Origin: Malus domestica
Taxonomy: Eukaryota; Streptophyta; Magnoliopsida; Rosales; Rosaceae
Direction: 5' to 3'
Length of the DNA stretch: 64,000 nt
Assembly: GCF_042453785.1 (NCBI RefSeq)
Contig: NC_091671.1
Location: forward strand, 12,532,001-12,596,000
In this document: piece by piece, positions 48,468 to 59,527 of the stretch
How positions within the stretch are numbered: the stretch's first letter is position 1
Layout: every line of letters begins with the position of its first letter
Notes under the pieces: generated by a model
Seen by the model: only the letters and a program-made list of their open reading frames with translations
Databases searched by the model: none
What the model was told of the DNA's origin: nothing
Translations under genes and position numbers: made by a program

Positions 48468-49338
48468 CTAAATACAATATTTCAAGTGTTCGGGCAAATG
48501 TTTCAGCTCTAATTTTGGTGGCTGTAATTTGGACGGATTTAATGGATGTTTTGGCTTTCCCAAACTTTCATAAACATGTCTCCATTTAGACAAAAATTTA
48601 GGCACGCTGTCTAGAGCTTGAACAACTTCTAGAATGTCTTCATCATATGTTTCTGCATCAAAGTTCCCATATAAAACCTGCTGCAAATGATCTTTTATTG
48701 AATGAGCCATATAATTTGCATGAACAAACCCATCCAACACATCAAAACGCATACAGTCAAGCATTTCTGCTGGCTGTTTGGCTGCTTCAAACAAATTAAA
48801 AACCACTGAATGATCTTGGACCCTTAATGTTAAAGTTCCCGCTTCCACATCAATTAATGTTCTTGCTAGTGCCATAAATGGTCTGTAAATCTTCATCCAT
48901 GTCCGAAACAACAAAATATGCTGGCAAGTAGAGATTGTCAACTTTGATGATCAAATCTTCGATGATGCCCCTAGGATATGTAACTGATTGGTCAGTTAAT
49001 TGTAGGATAACTGAAGTAGGATTTAGCTCTCCTTGTCCTAGCCGCTAAAAAACAGAATAGGGCATTAGATTAATACTAGCACCTAAATCAATTAAAGCAC
49101 GCTTAAAATCAGAATTTCCAATAGTGTAAGAAATAGTGAAACTCCTTGGATCTTTCTTTTTCGGGGGTAGTTTGTGCTGTAAAAATACACTACATTGTTC
49201 AGTGAGAATCACTTTTTTGAAGTCCACGAGTTTTTTCTTGTGTGTGCATACATTCTTTAAAATTTTGGCATAAGATGGAATCTTCTTAATAGCATCCAAC
49301 AATGGTAGATTAATCTGAACATTGGCTAATGTTTGCAT
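48468..49338 (-). pseudogene. Gypsy protease region, broken
   Basis: The minus strand encodes INLPLLDAIKKIPSYAKILK, then ALIDLGASINLMPYSVF with the aspartic protease D-x-G-A-S-I-N-L-M-P signature of the Athila/Tat group, a stop at 49045-49047, LTDQSVTYPRGIIEDLIIKV, and a linker frame to 48468 (LEVVQALDSVPKFLSKW-like). The family usually shows ALCDLGAS; here C is I. Confidence 0.75.
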
Positions 49339-49415
49339 GAAATCTCTTAATTGTTGATCTTTGAGCTTTGGTTGTAACCTTTCATGATAGGGAAGAGGAT
49401 GATCATAAACACGTT

Positions 49416-50920
49416 CTAATTTCTGTGCAGGGGCAAATTCTGAGTTGTTTGAAATCTATCCAGAAAAAGATGCAGAATATGTTTCTGCAGTTGTAGATAC
49501 TGGGTTGTTAATTTATGCAGCTTTGTCCTTACTATCAATTTTTCTTTGTCACGATTATCGTAACTTTTTCCACTGCGTAAAGCTCTCACTGCATTGCAAT
49601 CTATTGTACCCCTTGGATTAGGCACTATTTGACTAGGAAACTTCCCTTTTTCCCTTTTCTGTAATATTACCTGCTAGCTACCCAAATTGTCTCTCCAAAT
49701 TAGTTATGGAAGCCTACATATTCTACATGTTTTGATGCATTGGCTGCTATATCTTTTTACAAGTTCTGATTGCTTTGCTCAAAATTGATGTGAGTAATCT
49801 CTGCCAACTTGTCAATTGCAATTTCCCAAGAAGCTTTGGCTGGTGTAGCAGGTTGCTAGACTAGTGGTGGAAATGGTGGTTTTACTTGCTGCTCACCACC
49901 CCATTTTAAATTTGGGTGATCTCTCCAACTTGGATTTTAAAATTTTGAATAAACATCATTTCTTTGCCTTGGATAATTGTTGAATGCGTTAACTTGCTCT
50001 ACAACAAAATCTGGATATGCATCTCTCTGTGGACAGCCCATAAAATCATGTGTGGGTTGGCTACAAATCTCACAATGTGCTGGTGCAGGTTACTAGACAG
50101 CAACTGCTATTTTCTGCAAAATCATGTCGAATTTTGCATCAAATTTTTCAATTTTTTTTTCTATCTTTTCAATTTGAGCAGAAACATGTGGAGACCCCAT
50201 AAACATTTAAAAAATGCCCTTATTTTGTGTTTGATCCTCTACCCATTGTTAAGATTCAGATGCCATGTTGTCAAACAATTGATAAGCTTCCTAGGCATTT
50301 TTAGTTAAATATGAACCTCCTGATAAAGCATGAACATGATTCTTGGTGTTTGAATTTAGTCCTCTGAAAAATATGCCCATCTGTGTGTCTCATTTAATGC
50401 CTGCGTGGGGACACTTTCTAAATAACTCCTTAAAACACTCCAATGCCTCGTGAAACTCTTCATTAGGCTTTTGGGAAAAAGATAAAATTTGAGTCCTCAT
50501 ATCAAGAGTTTTAGAAATTGGATAATATTTGTTAAGAAATTTATCACTCATATGTTCCCAAGAAGTGATACTGGCAGATCGTAATGTAAGCAGCCATGTT
50601 CTTGTCTTGTCCTTCAATGAATAAGGGAAAAGATGGAGTTGGATTGACTCTGCAGTAAACTCATTCACTATAATATTTCTGCACCCCATTAAAAACTTTG
50701 TGATATGCATATTAGGATCCTCATGAGTTAAACCATGAAAAGTAGGCAGAATCTCCAACATGTGATGTCTGATCTCGAGTGTGTCGTCTTCCTCTTCTGG
50801 ATAAACAATGCAACTTGGTAATTCATTAGCATGGGCTGCTAATGTATCCCTCAATGGACGCCTAGCAGCTAGTATGGCAAAAGCCATGGTATCCTTACTG
50901 TCCAAAATCCCAGAAAACAA
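49416..50920 (-). pseudogene. Gypsy gag, broken
   Basis: The 176-codon frame 50390-50920 matches the retrotransposon gag core (LEILPTFHGLTHEDPNMHI; FPYSLKDKTRTWLL; WEHMSDKFLNKYYPISKT). After a stop, reading continues through GLNSNTKNHVHALSGGSYL to a zinc knuckle CEICSQPTHDFMGC near 50050-50092 and a Pro/Gln-rich tail. Frames are interrupted by several stops. Confidence 0.8.
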
Positions 50921-51188
50921 ATTTTTTAGGAAAGTGTCCTCCGATGAAGGTTCACACGCTAAAAATTGCTCCCTGCACCTTTGTTGTAAAGTGCGTTCCG
51001 GCTTTGGATCAAATTCTATTAGCTATTGATTTTGGGATCTGGTGCAAACCATGTACATGATCTGTCTAGATTATGGGCTCTGCGCAAAGAAAATGAAAAT
51101 TAAATTAATATAAATAATTTTTTTAAAATTTTATTTACAACAATAATTAACAAAGAATTATGATTAACACAAATTGTTTAAAAACAAT

Positions 51189-51205
51189 CCCCGACGACGA
51201 CGCCA
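51189..51205 (-). promoter_or_regulatory. Gypsy primer-binding site, tRNA-Asp-like
   Basis: On the minus strand, TGGCGTCGTCGTCGGGG lies a few bases after the 5' LTR end. It differs by two bases from TGGCGCCGTTGCCGGGG, the site complementary to plant tRNA-Asp used by Athila/Tat elements. Confidence 0.75.
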
Positions 51206-52093
51206 ATTTCTTGATAGGATTTTTAAGTACCTGCGCAAAGAGGTTAAAATCACACAATACTTGCGCAAGAGAACAAGGTAGTTGTAGTATAAATGGCTCA
51301 AGCAATGTTGTTTTCCGCTGGGATTGTTTAAAACAATTAATTAAAAACCCTAATCCTAGTTAATTATCTGAAAATAAAGATTGGAAAGGGTTGATTTTGA
51401 ATTTAAAAGTAATAAAAACGAATTTTAATAAAAGTAATTTAGGAAAAACAACTAATAACCAATTTTAAAAGGAAACAAATCAAAGAGAAAAGGTTTTGAG
51501 AAACAAATTTTGAAAAGAACTAGGGTTCCGCCATCCCCCTAACAATCCTACGTAATTCTTCTAATTTCTTACGAATTACACATGCATATTTTGAAGGTTA
51601 GGTTTTCCTAAAATATATCTTACTTGGAACCAACAACATAGAACGTATATCTAACATGCAACTTGTCTATGGCGTCCAGATCGAATGTGAACATGCAAGA
51701 CTCATTAAGTTTTGTGAAAACCTTTTGAAAAACCACATTACTCTTAAGACGTGTCATCCATCCTAAGTAGCTACACATGTTAACCACAAGAAGCCTTAGT
51801 CAATTTTAGGGACAACCCTCCGCTAAAATTGTATCAATTTACTTTTCTAAATATCCTAATGGTCGCGAATCACTAAGACAAATAGATAGTTTAAACCGGC
51901 AATTAACAATCCAAAACTTGCAGCATAAATTGATAAGAAAATTAAAAAAGACTACATATTTTTGCTAAGGATCATGGCCTCACCCTAGCAAAGAGAATTA
52001 GTTACGCATATTGATAATAAAAATCACATAGTCTTTATTAAAAATAGAAAAAGAATGAAAACACCTTGAAAGTATGAGTCTTGAAATCTATAC

Positions 52094-54846
52094 CAAACTG
52101 ACACACCCCGACCCGGAATGCCCACTAGGACTCCGAAACAAGCTGTGCTAGCCGACACCTGGAAGGTGATAAAGCTACGAAGTGCAGTGATGTGGAAAAT
52201 GTGAATAAATTTAAAACCTAAAAGTGCCTAATTATAAGAGTGCGCTGTGAGCGGGAATGAACCCATTTCATACATGATGACGGAGTATAAGTACAGTACA
52301 GTAAATAGGTTGAGGAATTATACCATTGAAGGTAATCATATACACCAAGACTTGTCAAGAATCCTCGTTGATATGAAAGCTCAACTACTAAACCTGGAGG
52401 TGCGAAAACAAGGGTGAGTGGGCCTGAAAATAAAGTTTTAATTAAAAACCTTTTGAAAATGTTATAACCAGTGGCGAAGCCAGGAATTGTAGAGGGGAGG
52501 GGTGACATTTAAAAGGTTTAAGGTCCTAAAAAATGTGGACATCCGTTCAAGGTCCAAGTCTTGGGTTGGCAAGAAGATTATGTGAACTACCCAGAATATT
52601 CATAGGAGAATTTGTACTGACCAAAATATTCGAAATATTCGAAAGAGTATTTGAACTACATTATTATGTGGAGGAGGATTTAAGCATCCTTTATCCTTTC
52701 TTGTTGTATCATGTCATTACATAACTATATAACGATTAAAGTTCTAAGACGTAAGTGCTAGATGAGCGGTGGACGTGACCCAACGCTTAGGTGAGGATCT
52801 AGATGAACTAGGTTGTACGTATAAATAAGTGTTTATTTATTATATAGTGATAATATCTAAAAAAATTGATTAAAAAACACATAATATATAAAAATATTGA
52901 CAATTTTATTTGTTATTTGTTGAATTTGATGTAAGACATAAAAATTCAAAGCATTACAAGTTCATAATACAACAAAATATTTTTGAAGCTAGTATGAATT
53001 TATAGTTACTTTTAACATAAATAAGATTGGCAAATACGTAGTTTGAAAACTATGTGGGCAAACTCATTAGACAATAACTAAAAAACAAATATAAGAAAAG
53101 TACATGTAAATATCAAAGTTAGGTGGTGCAAATTGGTTGGACAATAGTTAAAATTGGGTGAATTTTACAAGGACACGTGGGATGGGATGGAAGAGAGAGT
53201 CTCTTCTTCCTCCCTCGTTTTCTTCATTGGAACCTGAACTCCATTTCAGAAACTGCAAATTACAGGTCTCCCTTCCTCCTTTCTTTGGCCTTGGGTATTT
53301 TGAAAAAAATGGACAGCTCACGCGCAGCCTGCGCTACGCAGCAGAAGGGAAACCTAGAAAGCCAGAGCACCAGACGGAATTTCATCGCTTTCAACGTGAT
53401 CAAAGAGGCAGAACCATCACTCCTGGGCTTGATTTCCAGCGAGAGGAGGGGCGGCCGCCCCTCCTCGCCCTTATGTAGCTTCGCCTATGGTTATAACCTC
53501 TCGCCGTAAAACATATATAGTTTCCAAAATATACATACTACGTATAGTATGAAAATATTTACCGTAGCTTGCAAAACATAAATAAGGCATGATATATCAA
53601 AATCACAAAGTCTCCACAGTAATATAAGTAAAATCAGGTGCTCAACAACCTATGCTAGCATATCAGTCGGAGTCGCCTAATGTGACTTGTACGACTGAAC
53701 CTATTGCTCATCAATCTATGCTAGCACACGAGTCGAAGTTGCCTAACGCGACTTGTACGGCAGGACTAGGTGTAATAATATACGCTTTAGTGCTACAATC
53801 ACGTGAAGACTAGCGCTATTCGCTGTCACATATGAGTTAGAATTGCCTATTGCAATCTGTACGACAAGACTAGCACCAATTTGGATCCAAGGCGAGTGTG
53901 CGGTGCTGATGTGAACATGTGAAAGATTAGCCTAGCCTTGGGCTGAGCACTAACATGTGGGTGTAGCAATGATGAGCAGACTATATGAATATATGCATGC
54001 CATAATGATGCAATAATTCTAGCCAACATAATAAACTTACCTGAACTTACATGTGCATCCCGTAGGATCATTTTGGCATTTCACAGTTTCATAACAATGC
54101 AACATTTCTTAAGTAGGATCATTTTGGCATTTCACAATTTCATAACAATGCAACATTTCTTAATCATGGCATGAAATTCACAAATCAATTCAAAAGCATT
54201 TGTGGAAACTATAAAATACACACACACACACACACACTATAAAAAGGAAAAGACCCACTCACCTGAAGTCCGTGCTACAACTCCCTAGCATGAATATCGA
54301 GGCATCTCAAACGATCAGCATCTAGAACAATTATCAAATCACGTCTCAGAATTCTTATCGATAGAACACGTAACTTACATAAAAACGCATCCCCAAGGAT
54401 GTTCTAGAATGATTTGAAACCTATTGACTTAAAGTCAACCGTCGGTTAAAAGTCGACGGTAGGGTCTACAACCCTACGTAACCCGATTCAGAAGATCCAC
54501 ACCTCGGATTTCCGATCCGTAACTTCCAAAACTCCACATTATACTTCTAGAACATCATACTAAAGTTTCATTACAATCCAATACCCCAATGGAAATGGGA
54601 AGATGTCACAATGGATTTCGTGTATAAGTACTTCTCTAGTTTGACTGCTTTACCCTTATGTTAACTATGCTCTGAACATTTGTAGTTTATGGGTTCTACC
54701 TATTACTGCGCACTCACTTTATTAGTTTAAATAAGTTATAGTTTCGGTTTTAATTTATTCACATTTTACATCACTCACACTTTTGGTTACATCATCTTTG
54801 GGTGACGGCCAGCACGCCTCGTCTCCGGTTGAGGTGTGTTAGTTTG
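52094..54846. mobile_element. Unclassified 2.75-kb element with long imperfect TIRs
   Basis: It sits inside the gypsy 5' LTR: the uninterrupted LTR reads on from GAAATCTCTAAG to CTTTGCCC, and here the same point is opened. Ends are CAAACTGACACACCCC (left) and GAGGTGTGTTAGTTTG (right), inverted. Behind them about 150 bp of diverged inverted sequence contains GTGATGT(G)AAAATGTGAATAAAT and a GAGTGCGC block in both arms. The interior has GCTAGCA(C/T)A(C/T)(G/C)AGTCG and GACTTGTACG repeats at 53650-53870 but no transposase. No clear target duplication. A relative lies at 104-250. Confidence 0.65.
52469..53489. mobile_element. Non-autonomous hAT element with perfect 8-bp TSD
   Basis: 1021 bp flanked exactly by GTTATAAC (52461-52468 and 53490-53497). 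Ends are CAGTGGCGAAGCCAGG and, inverted, CATAGGCGAAGCTACA. An 8-bp duplication and short CA-starting inverted ends are hAT hallmarks. No transposase is visible. The GC-richer part at 53158-53489 with overlapping 106- and 110-codon frames might be captured host sequence, but I cannot assign it. A perfect 24-bp palindrome lies at 53443-53466. Confidence 0.85.
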
Positions 54847-55437
54847 CTTTGCCCAAAATCTTTTCTCCAAAAGTTGCATAAGAGAGAACCTTAGGGCCGG
54901 CCAAAATGGCTTATTTATACTACTCTAATTAAAATCCTACTACTAAAAGGTCTTAGAATAAGACTAGGAAACCTAATAAATTGAAATAAAATAGGAAACA
55001 TAATCCTAAATTAACTTGGTAAATTCGCCCAAAAATTTGCACGGCCACGTTTTGGACCCAATTCAGCTCCAAAACTGGCCCAAAATAGCTGGATTTAAAG
55101 CTTGGGCTATTCTGAACACTTCTCCAGAAGGCCATGAACCCATCTCAGGTCATCTTGGGCTCTAAAAACGTAGTTTAAGTAAAAAAACATCACTTTTCAG
55201 CAACTCGCATTGCTCCTTTAATAAATCGCCAGAAAATAACCGCTTCGTAGAAAAATTCCAAATTTTGATACGAACATACCAAGAGACACACAAACGTCTT
55301 CCAATTTGAATAACTCCAAAATTCGTCCGTTTGGTCATGTTTTGCTTAAGAGGAAGTCAAATATCCTACAGTGAAAATATTAAGCAAAGTATAAAAATTC
55401 TATCAAAATAATTACCAAATTATACTAAGAATATGGT

Positions 55438-55439
<2 letters not shown>

Positions 55440-55474
<35 letters not shown>
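55440..55474. repeat. (TA)n microsatellite in the gypsy 5' LTR
   Basis: About 34 bp of TA repeats. The matching place in the other LTR (about 44660-44672) is a short ATATATAATATAAT, so the tract expanded after insertion. Confidence 0.9.
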
Positions 55475-55478
<4 letters not shown>

Positions 55479-55487
55479 GACTCATCA

Positions 55488-55693
55488 TTTTGCATCCCTA
55501 AGTTGCTCATGCATTGATAATATACTGAGATTCTAAATTCACTCGGACTAACACGAAGACATTTATATATATCATGTATAAGATCTTGATGAGTAACTTT
55601 GGTTGACACTACCATTGCTTTCGCTTGACCAAATATGTATTGGCTATCAACCCTCCTCCATCCGTAATGGACCACGGTCACAAATTGAGTCAT
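55488..55693 (-). pseudogene. MULE transposase N-terminal remnant
   Basis: The minus-strand start MTQFVTVVHYGWRRVDSQY continues through KVTHQDLIHDIYKCLRVSPS and SVYYQCMSNLGMQN, the N-terminal domain of plant MuDR-type transposases. It ends exactly at the gypsy LTR junction; the continuation (EIVDNDDVTSW) is at 43182 and below. The predicted 93-codon frame running on into ESILYIYIYI reads into the LTR (TA)n tract and is not real beyond 55488. Confidence 0.8.
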
Positions 55694-56183
55694 ATTCTGA
55701 AAGAAAAAAACTAATTAGCGCATCTAACTAACCTATAAATATATTTAAAATAGGAAAATATTTTAAAGAAAAATTAATTAGCACATATAACTAACCTGCA
55801 TATGCAAAGTGCCAAAGAAACACTGATATGGTTGCTTTATTGGAGCTTCTAATTCTTCAATCAACTTGTTGATTTGTCGAAGGATTCATAATATATTCAC
55901 CTGCATTGGAACATGAAAATCATTAAAGTTTTGACTAAAACCATGATATGAAATATCAAAAAGTTGATTTAGGAATTGGAAGCTACAATTGACCAACCAT
56001 ATCATTGTTTCTTGGACAATTTGAAAAGGCTATTGCGTCCTGCGCCTTTTTTTTTGGTCAAAACATCCCTACTGCTTAATTATGCAAAATCGGCAAAGAG
56101 TGCTTTTCTGGTTTAAGGTGAGAAACTAGAAGGTTGCAAGAGAGTTTGAAGAAGGTTTTATTTTTGTTGTGAGAAACCCTAAT

Positions 56184-56294
56184 ATTAAGGGTATATTAGT
56201 ACTTTTACATCAAGTTTTGGTTAAAATTATCATAAAACTAAAATTGTGGCTATAATTCTATATAGGATCTAAAATATGGTTACTTTTCCAAATT
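56184..56294 (-). mobile_element. Right terminal inverted repeat of the MULE nest
   Basis: The 111-bp partner of 41860-41970. Together they bound a Mutator-like element that, without the gypsy insertion, would be about 2.1 kb, too short for a full transposase and consistent with the missing catalytic core. Confidence 0.8.
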
Positions 56295-56930
56295 TTCAAA
56301 ATTGGAGATCAGGATTTCTCCCTGCGACTGAGCTTACTCGTATGGCAGTGTCGATTGAGTATTGAATGGGGGTATTTATTATGCTGAAATCAATAATACT
56401 AATTTTGAAAATATTTTTAATAGAAAAGAAATTAAAATAGAACAATAATTTAGTTCTTCTTTGAGCAAACACCAAAAATTGAGGATAATACTATTTTTAT
56501 TACCTACCCTGCTTCCTTATCTAATACTGCACCAAATGCTTCACTAAGTCATTTCTGCTTAGTATATTCTAAATTAGTCCAACTTAGCACCTAATTGTCG
56601 AACAATCGTTTTGGCTTCCGAAAATAAATTCTGTTTTGAAAACTTAGGCAACCAAGGTTGTAGGCGGTGTTGGCTGTTGATATTCAATACCAAAATCATT
56701 CGGTCAATGAAAACGATTAATTTTATTTATTATAACTTACATTTTTAAGTAGGATGACAATCTACACGAATATTCTTAGAAAATTAGACCCTCTAATTCG
56801 ATCCCCAAAGAGGTTTGAATGTACAAAGTGTATGTTTTATCAAGGATCATAGAGGATTGATTTAATCAAATGAGTTCACAAGGTATGTTTTGTGATGAAC
56901 TAAACTCCATTTTTTTTGTGGTATCCAAAC
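56295..56930. other. Intergenic, nothing recognised
   Basis: AT-rich sequence between the MULE end and the SINE. No supportable gene. Confidence 0.5.
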
Positions 56931-56944
56931 TATTGTCACAAAAG

Positions 56945-57081
56945 GCAAGTGACCATTTACACAGTGGTGGAAATATGTTGAGCTCTTACGTGACGGCGTG
57001 GTTTCAAACTCCGCTGATGACTAATATAACATCTAATCTAATACAATTTATTGTTTGACAAAAAAAAAAAAAAAAAAACCC
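56945..57081 (+). mobile_element. tRNA-derived SINE with 13-bp TSD
   Basis: It has a B-box-like GGTTTCAAACTCC near 57000-57012 and ends in a poly-A tail (57060-57078). ATTGTCACAAAAG is duplicated at 56932-56944 and 57082-57094. The surrounding sequence also has further TTGTCACAA copies, so part of the match could be local repetition. It is a different family from the 35.2-kb SINE. Confidence 0.6.
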
Positions 57082-57094
57082 ATTGTCACAAAAG

Positions 57095-58267
57095 TGATAA
57101 TTGTTGTGACAATGGTTATTTTTTGTGGTATCCGAGTCTAGTTCATTTTTTGTGGTATCTGAGCCATTGTCACAAACGAGTATAGTGCTTATTTTTTGTG
57201 ATTAAAAAGAAACGGAACACGGTAAAAATGGTAAAATTTATTAGTTACAAATTAGTAGAGAGATAAAACTAAAAAAAAAAAAAAAGAGATTCATGAACAG
57301 CTAAAGCCACATTGGAATAGTTTAGATCTAGCAAACATTCAGTCTACCAATTACAAAAAACAGTTCATAATTTCGTACAAAGTAGGGTCATAAGAAAATG
57401 TAGCACTATGGTGGAGGCGGCCCAGGCTCAAACAGTGGAGGGCAGCAGCATTTAAATATACCGCAGCAGCATAGAATCCACAAGCTGCATAATCAAAACC
57501 AAAATTTAAAACAAAAATGCAGTAGCATTGTATATGCAGAAATTCTCCAATGTGGATAAATTAATCTTGCGGGATGCAACCATTTGTATTGTGTTGGCAG
57601 CTGGCTTATGCTCAAATCCCGCATTAGAGAAACATGTATATGATGTAGACCAAAAATATTGAAGTGAAAAGATCTTACCAGAATTCCAAGCATCCTGGTT
57701 GGTGATAGGGAGGAGGAGCGGTGGCTAGGAGCGGCGTGCTTGGTGGCGGCGGATCCATATCTGTAGAGGGTATTGGCAGGTGATGAGGAACAACAAAGTC
57801 TAATGAAAAACGTTATATATATGTATATGATCGAACAAACCATGCTCCCTATCGCCAAGTCAGACACTCTTCCAACTACCATTCAAGGGAAGAACTTCCA
57901 AGTCATTTGCATAATGTTTGTTCAACTAACACCACTTGGCAGTTAAATTCAAAAATGGATGTGCATCTGAACAACTACTACTCCCTAAACTTAAGAGAAC
58001 CACGAAAAACATTGCAGAGTACAAAAAGCACCAGCAGGTGGCTTCGTCGCAGCAATCCATCATTCCGAAGGTTGGGAAGACTCACCAATTGGGATCATTA
58101 AATTGTCTAGTCTAGGACTTTTTCATGGAAATTGACACAATTTATCGCATTGAATAATTTGTTCTAAATATGTGCTTTATCAATGAAACTATTGCCATTT
58201 CAAATATAAAAATTAAAATTAAAAAAAAAAACAAAAACAAAAGAGTTGTTATAAAAATGTTATTATG

Positions 58268-58270
<3 letters not shown>
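57095..58270. other. Intergenic, no supported gene
   Basis: Contains TTTTTTGTGGTATC(C/T) repeats near 57120-57165. A 129-codon minus frame at 57493-57882 and a 64-codon plus frame at 57907-58101 have no recognisable domain. A small lineage-specific gene cannot be excluded, but nothing supports it. Confidence 0.4.

Positions 58271-58277
<7 letters not shown>

Positions 58278-58329
<52 letters not shown>
58278..58329. repeat. (AG)n microsatellite
   Basis: About 50 bp of AG repeats immediately left of the first of two related hairpin MITEs. Confidence 0.95.
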
Positions 58330-58331
<2 letters not shown>

Positions 58332-58728
58332 GCCTTTAAGGGAATGGATCCCTATTTTTTTTTTATAAAAATGAGGATTAGTTGGGGTCCACATCACATC
58401 GAACTTTAACGATCTGAACCGTCTATTTTTCAAGTTGCATCTCATAGATCATCCTTGCAAAATATTAGTCAAATCGGAAATATTTAATACTTCTAATTGA
58501 GTTCAAAAAAATTAACGAATACTTTGTTATATAAAAAACAATAAAATTTTTTATTGATAATTAAATAGGTAAATGATTTCTGATTTGAATTGAATTTTTG
58601 TAAGGATGATCTATATCGAGACTTACAAAATAGACGGTTCAAATCATTGAATTTCGATGTGAAGTGGGCCCTATACCTAATCCCTATATTTGCAAAAAAA
58701 TGAGAATCCATTTGCATAAAGGGCCTAT
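58329..58728. mobile_element. Hairpin MITE, first of a related pair
   Basis: Inverted arms of about 140 bp: the left contains GATCTGAACCGTCTATTTTT and the right ATAGACGGTTCAAATCATTG. The ends, GAAGCCTTTAAGGG and ATAAAGGGCC, resemble those of the neighbour at 58757-58972. TA-rich flanks obscure the target duplication. Confidence 0.7.
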
Positions 58729-58756
58729 AGATATATATATATATATATATATATAT

Positions 58757-58972
58757 GAAGCCTTTAAGAGAAGAGATCCCCATTTTTTCAAAAAAAAAAT
58801 AGGGACACTCTCTTGACCGTTAAATCTGACTTTAATGAAATTATGTGATTGAGATTCTGTGGTCTATAATTTAATCTTAATCACAAAATTTCATTAAAAC
58901 TATATCTAACGGTCAAGAGGGTGTCTCATATTTTTTTTTTTGAAAAATGGGGATCTCTTTGCTTAAAGGGCT
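58757..58972. mobile_element. Hairpin MITE, second of a related pair
   Basis: 216 bp, nearly all inverted: GAAGCCTTTAAG plus GAGATCCCCATTTTTTC on the left, GAAAAATGGGGATCTC plus TTAAAGGGCT on the right, with arms around TGACCGTTAAAT and ATCTAACGGTCA. It shares its ends but not its interior with the first MITE, and is separated from it by a TA tract. Confidence 0.75.
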
Positions 58973-59142
58973 ATATATAATTGCTTGGGGCGGTAGCTCA
59001 CGCGCACGTCCCTTAAGGCAACTTAAATCTAAAAGGAAATTTAAATGATAACCTTAAAGATTAGAAAACTAGAATTCACTAGAAAGTAACAAAAAAAACT
59101 CTCAAAATTTATGATTGAATACATGAAAGAAAATAACCCTAA

Positions 59143-59527
59143 GACCATCTCCAACCCTTGGGCTAAAAGCCAAAATTTTTAGCCCGGAAAATTTAGCTTT
59201 TAGCCCAGAAACATCTTTTCTGCTCCAACCCTTCTACCCTAAAATTTTAGCCCGGAATTATTAAAGAATGAAATTAGCCTAAATTTTTTTCTTAAATCAA
59301 TTTTTTTAAAAAAATAAATATGTAGATTATTGTAAATTAATTTTATGAACATTTTAATCTAAAAAAATTTAAATTCCGATAAACATTTCGCATTTAGCCC
59401 GGGGGGAAAGCTGAGGGGTATTTGGTCCAGAAATAGCATTTGGCATTTAGCCTAAAATTGTAGCATGGGTTGGAGAGTGTTTGGGAGGGGGGGTAATTTG
59501 ACTTTTAGCCCAGGGTTGGAGATGGTC
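59143..59527. mobile_element. Tourist-like MITE with TAA target duplication
   Basis: 385 bp. The left end GACCATCTCCAACCC is matched by the inverted right end GGGTTGGAGATGGTC. Flanks are TAA (59140-59142 and 59528-59530), the 3-bp TWA target of PIF/Harbinger. The interior repeats TTTAGCC(C/T) motifs. It lies about 0.6 kb beyond the NCRK stop codon. Confidence 0.8.

Larger units (their letters stand above)
43183..55487 (-). mobile_element. Ty3/gypsy retrotransposon, Athila/Tat type, degenerate
   Basis: A minus-strand element of 12.3 kb, about 9.55 kb without its own nested insertion. The 3' LTR is 43183-44686 (1504 bp). The 5' LTR is 51212-52093 plus 54847-55487. Both LTRs run TGATAGGATTTTTA to TTGACTCATCA on the plus strand. 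The target duplication is probably TTTTA/TTTTG (43178-43182 and 55488-55492). A tRNA-Asp-like primer site lies just inside the 5' LTR, and gag, protease, RT, RNase H and integrase follow in gypsy order. The 1.5-kb LTRs, tRNA-Asp primer and ALIDLGASINLMP-type protease fit the Athila/Tat clade. Many in-frame stops make it non-autonomous. Confidence 0.9.

Noticed and set aside
53158..53509. Overlapping frames of 106 and 110 codons
   Set aside because: Both lie in the hAT element and the second crosses its end. No host protein is recognised; noted only as possible captured sequence.
57493..57882. A 129-codon minus-strand frame
   Set aside because: No domain, homologue or splice context is recognisable. 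It is kept only as a remote possibility.
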